Assembly: GCA_946811185.2 (NCBI GenBank)
Contig: OX328102.1
Span: 49,577,619-49,641,618, forward strand
Direction: 5' to 3'
DNA from: Hippopus hippopus
Lineage: Eukaryota; Mollusca; Bivalvia; Cardiida; Cardiidae
Length of the DNA stretch: 64,000 nt
Below are positions 54,362-63,499 of the stretch, piece after piece. The notes under the pieces were generated by a model. It saw only the letters and a list, made by a program, of their open reading frames with translations, was not told the DNA's origin and did not search any database. Position 1 is the first letter of the stretch. Each line of letters begins with the position of its first letter. Position numbers and translations under genes: made by a program.

Positions 54362-54801
54362 TTAATGACCTTTTACCTCACCATCCAAAGTTTCCAAAGA
54401 TTCTGATGCAGAAGGACTTTTGAAAACATTTCTGGAAAAGGAGAAAATGCCGATTACCAGCATTTTCTCCTTTTCCCACAATGTTTTCAAGCCTTTAAAA
54501 ATTAAGTCCAGTCTTTTGGGCCACATTTAATTTGTTGTCTTCAAATGATATTAATTTGAACAATTATTAAGATTTTGTAGTGTGAAAAAGAGCTAAACCT
54601 TTCTCAAACCATCCAGGCTTTAAGCAACTCTAACAAATGGTAAGTTTTTTTTAACACTGTCTGAATGGGAGAAAATGATGATAGCCAGCAAGTTTTCCGT
54701 TTCCAACAAAATTTTCTAGCCTTTCAACATTTTTTATTTGTTCTTTGCAAATGCTTTCAAATTGGACAAATCCAAAATTTTGTTGTTCGGTAAAGAGTTA
54801 A
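54362..54801 (-). mobile_element. Two family A MITEs end to end
   Basis: 54362-54596 has a good palindrome; 54593-54801 is strongly diverged but ends TTCGGTAAAGAGTTAA. The junction reads GCTAAACC, probably a decayed shared TTAA. Confidence 0.82.
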
Positions 54802-54932
54802 TCTTTTCTGTTAGATACAATGTAGTTTTTCCATGTTCACTTTCTCTGCTGAAACATTTATAATAGAATGTAAAAACGACTTTTGGCACCAATGCACTTG
54901 ACAACTTGTAAAACCCTCAAGTTTTTCCTTTT

Positions 54933-54946
54933 CCCCCCCCCCCCCC
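54933..54946. repeat. Poly-C run of 14
   Basis: Mononucleotide run preceded by TTTTCCTTTT, probably within a decayed family A copy. Confidence 0.95.
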
Positions 54947-55057
54947 ACATTTCCTTCAGAAATAAGAAAGTAGTATTATTACTTTACTCGATCATTTCTC
55001 CTATGTGTGTCAATGTGCTACACAATTTGCCTTTACTCAAACAATTTAATCTTTTCC

Positions 55058-55169
55058 GTTTATTACCCAGACAAGACAACTCCTCTCATTTCAGCAACTT
55101 TTAATTTGTCGTCTGCAAATGCTTTCATTTGGACAAGCCTAAAATTTTGTCATTTGGTAAAGAGTTAAT
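55058..55169 (-). mobile_element. Family A long-arm fragment
   Basis: TTTGTCGTCTGCAAATGCTTT to TTTGGTAAAGAGTTAA; palindrome and short arm absent. Confidence 0.8.
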
Positions 55170-55429
55170 CTAACAGCTGAGACTAACCATTTTCCAGTCA
55201 TGGTGGTGTAACAATGCCATCACCATGACAACAGGCACTCACCCAATTTGGAGGGGTATTTTCTCCCCTGAGTGGAAGAAAATAGACAAATAAATAAAAT
55301 AAAGGAAAAGAAATTGGCCATATTTGCTTTCTAGCAAGGCAAAGTTTGCTGAATAAATAGAGTGTGTTCAGTGGATATTACATTCTGTAATAATTATAAT
55401 GAGCTGGATTGAAAATCCATTTCCGCACC

Positions 55430-55550
55430 AATAGGACTTTTTGATGACTCTCTACAAGACACTTTTGAAAAGCACGCGGACCAAAAAGCAACTGCTTATA
55501 ACAAGCGATTGCTCCTTTTCCCACAATGTTTTCAATTTCACTGAAAAAGT
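55430..55550 (-). mobile_element. Family A remnant
   Basis: ACTTTTGAAAAGCACG and CGATTGCTCCTTTTCCCAC, then ACAATGTTTTCAA; the arms are barely recognisable. Confidence 0.45.
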
Positions 55551-55714
55551 GTTACCTTCCTTTAGATATTCTCCTTTGGTTTACATCTTCATGTAACAGG
55601 TATGACAGAAATAACCCTGTATTGAAAGGGGTTCATTTTATGATCAAGTATTCAAACTAACAGAAAAATTTCAAGTAGCCAACCAAATGTGATTTTTTGC
55701 ATTTTACTGTCAAA

Positions 55715-56168
55715 TTAACTCTTTACCAAAGGACAAAGATGTATACTTGTCCAAATTAAAAGCATTTGCAGACGACAATTTAACTCTTTTACCAAACGAC
55801 AAAATTTTGGACTAGTCTAAATTGAAAGTATTTGCAGATGACAAAATAAATGTGAATCAAAAATTGAAAATTGATTTGGGAAGGGTAGAAAACATTGTGG
55901 GAAAAGAAGAAAATGCGGGTAACCAGCATTTTCTCCTTTTCCCACAATATTTTCAAAAGCTTTCTTTCTAAAGGTCGTTAAAAGTCGGGATTGTGTGGTA
56001 AAGGGTTAAATGTGCTTCAAATGATAGAACTTGTCTTTGATAGGGTAGAAAACATTATGGGAAAAAGGAGAAATTGCTGGTTACCAGCATTTTCTCCTTT
56101 TCCACAATGTTTTCAAATTGCTCCTTCCACAGGGTCTTTGAAACTTGGAACTGTATGGTAAAGGGTAA
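55715..56168 (+). mobile_element. Family A MITE containing a second family A MITE (nested)
   Basis: The outer copy runs 55715-55782 and resumes at 56005. The inner complete copy occupies 55779-56008. The insertion is at the internal TTAA of the outer left arm (GACGACAATTAAATGTG), duplicated as TTAA on both sides. Confidence 0.95.
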
Positions 56169-56325
56169 AAAAAGTTACAATACAAAATAGTTATTTACCT
56201 AGGTCAAAATAACAGTTTTATGTTATATTAATTATGTTGAATGAAAAAGAAATACTAATCAACACGGTGAACTCAACTTGGGGCAGTTTGAAAACTAATA
56301 TTAATTTAAAAAATTTTCTCATTCA

Positions 56326-56535
56326 CAGGCCACATGAGCGGTGTCCCTGCTTGTGAGGTAGAGCGTCAGCCTCCTAATTTTGAGGTGCCCAGTTCGATAC
56401 TCGTGAGCAGTAGTCAACTTTGGGACCTTTCATTGGCCCATACATTTTGACAAGAGTACTGTTGTAGTTCAAAGGTAGCAGAATTGGGAGAGATTGGTAT
56501 AAGTTGATCGATGTAAAATAAATAAAACTAAACTA
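56326..56535 (+). mobile_element. tRNA-derived SINE with AAATAAATAAA tail
   Basis: TTGTGAGGTAGAGCGTCAGCC (A box), CCAGTTCGATACTCG (B box), body with CATTGGCCCATACATTTTGA, tail TGTAAAATAAATAAAACTAA. It is not a functional tRNA: no anticodon arm or acceptor stem closes. Confidence 0.75.
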
Positions 56536-56731
56536 AAGACCTCTTTGAGCAGACTTTTTCACATATTGCAGCAGACAACATTTGAAAACATTGAAGCCAT
56601 ATGCAGATATCTTTTTATCTTTTTCTATAATGTTTTCAAATATATTCTAGTAACCTTATTTTCTCTTTTACTCATAGTGGTTTTTTTTTTTGCCATTATC
56701 AGGCACAAATTCCATCAATGGAGCAACACTG

Positions 56732-56761
56732 TTTGTTCGTTTGTTTGTCTGTTTGTTTGTA
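56732..56761. repeat. GTTT-type short repeat
   Basis: GTTCGTTTGTTTGTCTGTTT then GTTTGTA: an imperfect tetranucleotide run just before a family A copy. Confidence 0.9.
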
Positions 56762-56770
56762 TGAATAGTG

Positions 56771-56998
56771 TTTAGCCCTTTACCAAACAATCCCTGGTTT
56801 TAACGACCCTTAGGAAGAAGCGTTCTGAAAACATTGTGGGAAAAAGAGAAAATGCTGGTAACCAGCATTTTCTCCTTTTCCCACAATGTTTTCTACTCTT
56901 CCAAAGTCAAGTTCCAATTTCCGAGTCATGTTTATTTTGTCGTCTGCAAATGCTTTCAATTTGGACAAGTCTAAAATTTTGTCGTTTGGTAAAGAGTT
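56771..56998 (-). mobile_element. Family A MITE, full length
   Basis: CCCTTTACCAAACAATCCCTG to TTTGGTAAAGAGTTTG; one palindrome mismatch (GGGAAAAAGAG). CAAAAATTG-like type with a matching short end. Confidence 0.93.
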
Positions 56999-56999
56999 T

Positions 57000-57261
57000 G
57001 CCATTTTCAAAAATATTTCAGGAATATCCTGGCGGCCAGTGCACCTATCCATGCTTTTCTTTTACCAGTACTTAGCACAATATTTTTCACAATCCACTGG
57101 CTGCTTTCCCACCATCCTTAGAACAATGATCAGCAGTGAAAAGGGAATGGATCCTGTTGCAATGACTATCATCAATCCTTATAAAGAAATTCGCCAAGCA
57201 TGGTATTAATTCAAACCAGCCAATCCATGGTTTTAAGTCCTGTATGCCACCAACTGCGCAA
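57000..57261 (-). mobile_element. tRNA-derived SINE, body type 1
   Basis: Minus strand: CTGGTTGCGCAGTTGGTGGC (A box), GGCTGGTTTGAATT (B box), then a body with GATGATAGTCATTGCAACAGG, GTTCTAAGGATGG and GGGAAAGCAGCCAGTGG. It lies directly between two family A pieces. Confidence 0.75.
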
Positions 57262-57537
57262 CCAGGCTCGCATCATAATCTGCCATCTGTAAACTCTTTC
57301 AATGTGAAAAAGTCCACTATTCTGTCATCTGATAGAGAGTTAACTTACTTATGTTCTATTATCCCCCATTATATTGATTGAACTATCTTGAACAAAAATT
57401 GGTTTTGGCGGTATTTTATCCTTTTACCACAATCTTTTTCTATTCCATCGAAGATGAATCTAATTGAGAAATATTTAATTTACCATCTGCTGAAGTTTAG
57501 AGCAGTCTAAAATTTTGTTGTTCGGTAAAGAGTCAAC
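57262..57537 (-). mobile_element. Two family A long-arm fragments
   Basis: 57262-57343 (CATCTGTAAACTCTTTCAATG to TAGAGAGTTAAC) and 57410-57537 (ATCCTTTTACCACAATC to TTCGGTAAAGAGTCAAC). Confidence 0.72.
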
Positions 57538-57560
57538 CCTTGGAGTGCCAAATAAACCCA

Positions 57561-57783
57561 AATAACCCTTAACCACACAATTCAGAGTTTTAACAACCCT
57601 TAGAAGAAGGCTTTCAAAAACACTGTGGAAAAAGGAGAAAATGCTGGTAACCAAAATTTTATAGTTTTCCCATAATGTTTTCTATCTTAACAAAGACAGA
57701 AATCATCATTTGAGTTGCATTTGTCATCTGAATATGATTTCAACTTGGGCAGTCTAAAATTTTGCTTGTTGGTAAAGAGTTAA
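57561..57783 (-). mobile_element. Family A MITE, diverged palindrome
   Basis: CCCTTAACCACACAATTCAG to TTGGTAAAGAGTTAA (57780-57783); the right palindrome arm is altered to AAAATTTTATAGTTTTCCC. Confidence 0.85.
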
Positions 57784-57898
57784 TGTTCAAGCCAAGCAGA
57801 CAGTGTAGATTAAAGATCAGGCTGCACACTTTGTGAAGCTTGATCTTGACCTATACTTGACGCAAAGGCAGCCGTATTTGTAAAAGGCCCTGGGTTAA
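57780..57898. mobile_element. Family B element sharing TTAA with a family A copy
   Basis: It starts at TTAA 57780-57783 and ends GGCCCTGGGTTAA (57895-57898). The core TTAAAGATCAGGCTGCACAC pairs with TGAAGCTTGATCTTGACC. Confidence 0.8.
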
Positions 57899-58097
57899 AA
57901 GATCATAGCCTCATAACAATTTACACAAAATAATAGCTATTCAAATTTGTCTCGTTACTATGCAGAAGATTTGATACCAACAAAAATGCTCAACTGGAAA
58001 AAAGAATGGGGTATCAGAATAATAATGTCCATGGATAGTCCGTGATGCATATAAACTTTATAAAGCAACTTCTAGTAACATGTATCCTTTATCCCTT

Positions 58098-58302
58098 GAA
58101 ACCCTTTCCCAAAAGAAATCCCTTTAAAAGTCAGCTTTTATAAGGCGTTATGGTAATAAATGAAAGAAAAAATTTACTAGTAGACAGTATTCTTGTCCCT
58201 TTTCCCACAATCTTTTCTTCCCTTTCACAGTTACATCCAATCATTTTAACCACATTTTGTGGCATTCAAGTCAAATTTTGTTGCCTGGTATAGAATAAAA
58301 GG
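58098..58302 (-). mobile_element. Family A MITE, degraded
   Basis: CCCTTTCCCAAAAGAAATCCC, a lost left palindrome arm, TTCTTGTCCCTTTTCCCAC and GCCTGGTATAGAATAA. Confidence 0.65.
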
Positions 58303-58424
58303 TTTGTGTTTTTTATCAACTCTTAGACCAGCAAGTAAATACAACATTATGAAGATTATTTTCAGTAAGTATTCAAAACCAATCTGTAGCTATTTCACAG
58401 TTGCCTGGCACAAAATCTCTCCAA

Positions 58425-58545
58425 AAGGTTTAGTGTTCATTGAAGGTCAGACAGCACATTCTGTGGAGCCCGATCTTTGATCTACACTCTTTGCAAACAG
58501 TACATCTTATTACTCGTTGCATGTGAAGGGCTAATTACAATCACC
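58425..58545. mobile_element. Family B element
   Basis: GAAGGTCAGACAGCACATTC, GTGGAGCCCGATCTTTGATC, TACACTC and a GTGAAGGGCTAA end. Confidence 0.65.
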
Positions 58546-58560
58546 CAATATTTCAACCAC

Positions 58561-58792
58561 AATGAACTCTTTACAGAATGAAAAAGTTTTGGACCTGTCC
58601 AAATTAAAAGTATCTGCAAACGATAATGTAGATTTGGCTCAAATTATAAGATTTGTCAGTGGAGGGATAGAAAAATATAGTGGGAAAAGGAGAAAATGCT
58701 GGACACCAGCATTTTCTCCTTTTCCCTCTATGTTTTCAAAAGCATTCTTTCTCACGGTCATGAAAACAAGGGATAGTTTGGTAAAGGATCAA
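58561..58792 (+). mobile_element. Family A MITE, nearly full
   Basis: CTCTTTACAGAATGAAAAAG to TAGTTTGGTAAAGGATCAA; the palindrome has two or three mismatches at ATATAGTGGG and the centre GGACACC. Confidence 0.82.
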
Positions 58793-59259
58793 GCCCCTAT
58801 CAAACAATAGCGCACCTGTGTTTTTTAGTTTTTCCGACCCATTTATACTACCTGCTTTTTAAGGAGGGACTATCGCATTTCTTGGGTTCGTAATATGTGA
58901 GTTTGTACACTGATTTCAAAGTTTGTTCGATCTTTGAGTCATTCCATGCGAAATATATGCTAAGATAAGTCATCTTAACCCAATAAAGTACAGACTAATT
59001 TCAAAGCATTGATTTCAAAGTTAGTTCCAGTCCTTCCAAGTACAATATTTTATTTAAGATAATAAATTTAAGCCCATCTCAGAGCAGGCTAATTTTAAGG
59101 CTCCTTAAAATCATTACAAATAAAATTAGACACAAACATTCCACAAAAAGGAAAACTTTTTTTCCCAAACATGAAAATCATTTAGGGAAAAATAGAAATC
59201 TTTTTAACAGTAGAACTGACTTGGGTACATTTACAGGCTAATCTAAAATATTGTACCGA
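58793..59259. other. Intron stretch without recognised repeats
   Basis: AT-rich; CTAATTTCAAAGCATTGATTTC and GATTTCAAAGTT phrases recur loosely. No gene or known repeat is recognised. Confidence 0.5.
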
Positions 59260-59455
59260 GTAAAGAAGCTGTTTTTTTCTTTCTCAATGTTGAATGCATT
59301 TTGCACACAGCAAATTAGAAATGGCTCAGAATAATTAATAAAGGGATTTGTGTTTGAAAGGTTAAAAAACAGTATTTTTGGTTTTTCCCGAAATCTTTTC
59401 AAGAGCCTTCTTCCTCTGGGTCATTAAAACACAGAATTACTTGATAAAAAGTTAA
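59260..59455 (+). mobile_element. Family A MITE, degraded, palindrome collapsed
   Basis: TTGAATGCATTTTGCACACAG, AATTAGAAATGGCTCAG and CTTCTTCCTCTGGGTCATTA keep the order; only a short remnant of the palindrome remains. Confidence 0.65.
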
Positions 59456-59626
59456 TTTCGCTTCAGTCAATCCATCATCAAGTTAGAAGAAAACATGCAA
59501 ATCAATTCCCCCTTCAAAATTTCTGATCAATTGTGCCATGATCACAATACTTAAGTATCCTTCAATATCATCTACTATCAACATTGTTTTTTTTTAATTG
59601 GTTTTCTGAATGAGAACATAATGTTC

Positions 59627-59830
59627 TGTATTCACCAACCATTCTTGAGAACATTCTTAGTCTTATTCTCAAAGATTTTCTAAAGTACAAAAGATCACAA
59701 CTCCTGATTGGCTAAACCATTTTGGCTAAACCAAATGGTTTAGCCAATCAGAAGTTGCGTTAATTCCGAACTTAGGAAAGTCTTGCAAATAAGACTAAGA
59801 CCATTCTAGAGAATGGTTGGTAAAAACAGG
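59627..59830. mobile_element. Family C palindromic element, complete
   Basis: Ends CTGTATTCACCAACCATTCT and, inverted, AGAATGGTTGGTAAAAACAG. The centre AACTCCTGATTGGCTAAACC pairs with GGTTTAGCCAATCAGAAGTT. It is the best copy for defining the family, about 204 bp. Confidence 0.85.
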
Positions 59831-59850
59831 CTTTGGCAAAAAGCAAGTAT

Positions 59851-60052
59851 TCCCTATACCAAACAATCACAAGTTTGGAAAGCAGCTATTGAAAACATTG
59901 AAAGAAAAGCAGAAAATGCTAGTAACCAGCATTTTCTCCTTTACCCACTATGTGTTCTAGCCTTCTAAAATTAAATTTCAATTGTAAAGTCACATTTATT
60001 TTATCGTCTTCACATGCCTTCATTTCTAAAATTTTGTCGTGTGATAGAGTTA
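59851..60052 (-). mobile_element. Family A MITE, diverged
   Basis: CCCTATACCAAACAATCAC to GTCGTGTGATAGAGTTAG, with part of the short arm missing and mismatches in the palindrome. Confidence 0.75.
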
Positions 60053-60138
60053 GCTATTTTTTCTTTCTATCATTTTTACAACTTTTTTTCCTTTCTATCA
60101 CTTTCTTTCATGAAAACAAAATTGTAAAACAGTACATG

Positions 60139-60367
60139 TTTACTCTCTACCAAATGACAAAATTTTGGACTGAGCCAAATTGAAAGCATTTTCAGCCGAC
60201 AAATTAAATGTTGCTAAACTGATCGTTTCTGTCTTTGATAGGATTGAAAACAATGTAAGAAAAGGAAAAAATGCTGTGTAACCAGCATTTTCTCCTTTTC
60301 CCCCAATGTTTTCCAAAGCCTTTTCTTTCAGGTTATTAAAAGTAAGGATTGTATGGTAAGGGGTTAA
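60139..60367 (+). mobile_element. Family A MITE, full length
   Basis: CTCTCTACCAAATGACAAAA to TATGGTAAGGGGTTAA; a few palindrome mismatches (GTGTAACCAGC at the centre). Confidence 0.88.
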
Positions 60368-60807
60368 GTTTGCAAAGAAATTAATTTGAAATAAGTAAAT
60401 AAATAAAATGTTTTAATTAAAAATATGCCAAAAAAGTCCATGGGATCATTGATGTTTTTTTTTTTATTTTGTCTCAAAATCTTTAAATGAATGCATTGGA
60501 AAAAATGACCAATGAGTCAGAATTTTTTTTCTCAAGGAATTACTTTAAATTCACCTTGAAAATGAACTTTGAACAATCACACAAACTAACATAGAACAAT
60601 GTGTGTCTCATTTTAGACCCACTTCACGCTTTCACAAACTTTCAAGCACCAGGCCAAACCCGATCTCTTACAAATACAAAGCTGTTTTGAGCCACTCGAC
60701 GCATAGACGAGTTTCAATTCTTTTCAATAAAATCAATTTCAACTCCGGATTAGCTACAGAAAAGGACGTTGGTACACCTGTATACACTGAATTTTCATCG
60801 TTTTATA
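60368..60807. other. Intron stretch without recognised repeats
   Basis: No known repeat or exon. The 71-codon open frame at 60603-60818 has no sign of coding. Confidence 0.5.
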
Positions 60808-61013
60808 TTAACCCTTAGAGCCCCAAATAAACCCAGTGGGCATTTTCATTCTTGAAATAAGACTCTAGTAAGAGCAATTTTAAGGTTACCCTCATCCAGA
60901 AAGACTCATAAAAGCAGACAGTGCATATCAAAGATCAGACTACATGCTTCATGCAGTAGTATCTAACCCCAAAGGCAACAAAAGCAGTGAATTTCAGGTA
61001 CTTCAAGGGTTTA
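60808..61013. mobile_element. Family B element, complete
   Basis: It starts TTAACCCTTAGAGCCCC and ends TACTTCAAGGGTTTAGG. The core ATCAAAGATCAGACTACATGC then TTCATGCAGTAGTATCTAACC is decayed. Confidence 0.78.
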
Positions 61014-61289
61014 GGACTTTTTCGAGGCTATTATAAGACCAATACTTTCACACCTTAATTGAATGGGTTTTCACAACAAAAGTGAAAATCTTAATCTCTC
61101 AAAAACTTAGAGGGTTCCCAGTTTTTTGTGTCCAGTTAATTTCTCATAAGCCATTTGGATACTTCTGGCAAACCTTTAAACAACTTTTTCAACAAGACTT
61201 TCTGATCTCCTTTATCAGTTCTTATGTGTAGAAATATTTTCTTATAGTGCAAAATTTTGTTTTACAAGCCTTGCAGCCACTTTTTTCTT

Positions 61290-62014
61290 TCTTTTCAAAG
61301 TTAGAGTCAACTATTTGAGTAATTTGAATTTGTTGTCTGCAAATGCTTTCAAATTGGATTAGTTGTGAGTTCTGTCATTTGGTAAAGAATTTGCTGGAAA
61401 CCAGCATTTCCACCTTATCCTTCAATGTTTTCCAGCAATTAGGGTACAAAGTTCATGCTGTGTTACAGTTAACTTGTTGTCGGCAAATGCTTCCATTTTG
61501 GACAAGCCGAAAATTTTATGTCAGGTAAAAAGTTAAAACTCTTGATTGTTTGGGAAAGGATTAACCTTTTACTACACGGTTCCAAGTTTAACAACCCTGA
61601 GAAAAAAACCTTTTGGCAATATTGTGTGAAAAGGAGAAATAGCTGGTAACCAGCATTTTCTCCTTCTTCAACAGTATTTTTTACCCTATCAAAGACTAAT
61701 TCCACCATGAACGCACCACCATGTTAGCAAAATTTCATTTATCATCTTCAAATGCTTTCAGTTTGGATCAGTCAAAGATCTGTTCATGAGACAAAGGGTT
61801 AACTCTTTATCAAACAACAAATTATAGACTGGTCCAAATTGAAAGCATTTGCAGATGACAAAATAAATGTGACTGAAAAATTGAAATTTGGTTTGGGAAG
61901 GGTAGAAAGCATTGTGGTAAAAGGAGAAAATGCTGGTTACCAGCATTTTCTCCTTTTCCCACAATGTTTTCAAAAGCCTTCTTTCTCGGGGTCGTTAAAA
62001 GTCGTTAAAGGGTC
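61290..62014. mobile_element. Cluster of family A fragments and two full copies
   Basis: Long-arm fragments at 61290-61390 and 61392-61534 and a right-end fragment 61540-61564. Then a minus full copy 61561-61802 and a plus full copy 61799-62014 with a near-perfect palindrome. TTAA is shared at 61561 and 61799. 62015-62323 holds nothing recognised. Confidence 0.85.
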
Positions 62015-62323
62015 AAAGCTCTAAATCTTTCAGCTCAAACAACACACTGGGTCAAACATGATGTAGGGGAAAAACTGACACAATAATAGATTTTTCTCTG
62101 CAAATCTAATCCATAGAGAAATTAATTTCCCAGAGCCGTGGAATGCTTTTAATTTCAATTCTGACAAGTTGAAATTACAAAATAAATTCTGCCATACAAC
62201 ACTGTAGAGTCAATTATGATTCATTGACTTTGCCTTTCCCTAGACCTGTTCTTGAATTAGTATTTTAGTTTTATCTGTCTTTTAGCATCATGTCACACAA
62301 CAGTTTCCTATGTGTCACCATTT

Positions 62324-62784
62324 AACCATGTACCACACTATGCAGCATTTTTTATGATCCTGAGAAAGAAGGCGTTCTAAAATATTACAGGAAAAGAGGG
62401 AAATACTGATAACCAGCATTTTCTCCTTTTCACACAATGTTCTGTACCTATTTAAAGGTAACTCATTATTTGAGCAACATTTGCTTTTTGAAAATGCTAA
62501 AACCATGGGGACAAGACTTAGTCTAAAATTTTGTAGCCTTTATTGAAATTATAACAAGTTATACCACAGAGCCAGAGTTGCTACAATATCCTACAAGGCT
62601 TTAACATTGAAATAGTTCAGTATGACATCTTCAGATATTTGAATGAAGGTAGGAAGACAAAACTTTATTAAACTTATAATCAAAATTCTTTCTGGTTACC
62701 AGATTTTTCTCCTTTTACCTCAATGTTTTGAAAAGCCTTCTCTTTCTGAGTCACTTAAACTCGGGATTGTGTAGTAAAGGGTTA
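62324..62784. mobile_element. Family A copy (-, diverged) and right-half fragment (+)
   Basis: 62324-62540 keeps both arms with a mismatched palindrome. 62691-62784 begins at the palindrome centre (TGGTTACCAGATTTTTCTCC) and ends TGTAGTAAAGGGTTAA. Confidence 0.75.
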
Positions 62785-63147
62785 ATATGGATACATGTAC
62801 CAACAACATACCGTTTGGCCAAGAGAAAGCAGACACATTCAATGAACTACTCCATTTTTTGTGAGTGTGCAGTGTTCTGCCAGGGATTTTTTCAGGGCAA
62901 CAGTTATCACATAAACTTTTCATAATTAGTGAGACAAATGTACTCAAATACTAGTTATTACAGAAACTAAAAGGGAGGAAAGTCCCACCTGCATACATTA
63001 TAGTGACAATTTTCTTATTCAGTTGGACACATGTCCAAAACACACACACCTCTGCCCTGTGGAACACGGGTGTGTACAGAAAAAATACAGAATAATTATG
63101 TCTGTTTGGATTCTGTGATAAAATGAAATAAAGATCACTCCACTTAC

Positions 63148-63219
63148 ATTTTCTGTAAACTAAGCAACCCTTTAAAATCCCCTGCTTGTAAACTCTGAAT
63201 GGCATTTGACTGGATTTCT
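63148..63219 (-). CDS. LRIG: LRIG-like exon: one leucine-rich repeat (most N-terminal in window)
   Basis: A 72-bp exon with acceptor TTGCAG ending at 63220 and donor GTAAGT starting at 63147. It reads EIQSNAIQSLQAGDFKGLL followed by SLQK, with a split codon completed by the next exon to Ile. Asn in the LxxN position and the F..L spacing make it a 24-residue extracellular typical LRR. It is the first repeat visible; the N-terminal cysteine cap and signal peptide must lie upstream, beyond 64000. Vertebrate LRIGs seem to have one repeat fewer before the ELP.L repeat, so this may be a lineage-specific extra repeat. This is inferred from remembered family order. Confidence 0.85.
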
Positions 63220-63499
63220 CTGCAATAGAAAAATACAAAATACATTACTTATTATAATTATACAAAGAATACACAATAACACAGTTTACACTAATATCTA
63301 ATTCATGAACATTGTGACTTCTTATTTGAGGTTACTTTGATAAGATGCATCTGAAACCTTGGAAGCAAGAGCCAATTTGGGTTTGACATTGATTTCTTCT
63401 CTTTCCAAGATTAATTTCATCGTTTAACCAAAATATACCATCTAACAAGAAACTTGAATGTGAATGAGTGGTGAGTGTTGTTGCCTGGTAAAGCTTCTT

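Larger units (their letters stand above)
7110..63219 (-). other. LRIG: LRIG-like gene, internal part (eight exons, both ends outside window)
   Basis: Eight minus-strand exons (63148-63219, 48513-48584, 43292-43363, 42820-42957, 38793-38936, 33653-33796, 16260-16331, 7110-7181) join into one 262-codon reading frame of eleven leucine-rich repeats. Introns in transcript order are 14563, 5149, 334, 3883, 4996, 17321 and 9078 bp. Every exon starts with one base and ends with two bases of a split codon, the classic one-LRR-per-exon module. LRIG proteins are single-pass membrane or shed glycoproteins with about 15 LRRs and three Ig domains that modulate receptor tyrosine kinase and BMP signalling. 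The assignment rests on repeat order and signature residues. Other 72-bp-exon LRR families (Slit, peroxidasin, LGR) lack the AWEY and NWLYGL signatures. The promoter, start codon, LRRCT, Ig and TM exons are not in the window. Confidence 0.85.

Noticed and set aside
55243..55267. Possible minus-strand micro-exon (CACTCAG acceptor, GTGAGT donor) reading like an LRR fragment
   Set aside because: The length is 25 bp, which would break the constant phase of the LRIG-like gene, and the flanking repeats already join without a gap.
7110..63219. Assignment of the LRR exons to Slit, peroxidasin or LGR receptors
   Set aside because: Those families share the 72-bp exon module, but the ordered signatures EAGCF.NL, WLYGL and AWEY fit LRIG specifically.
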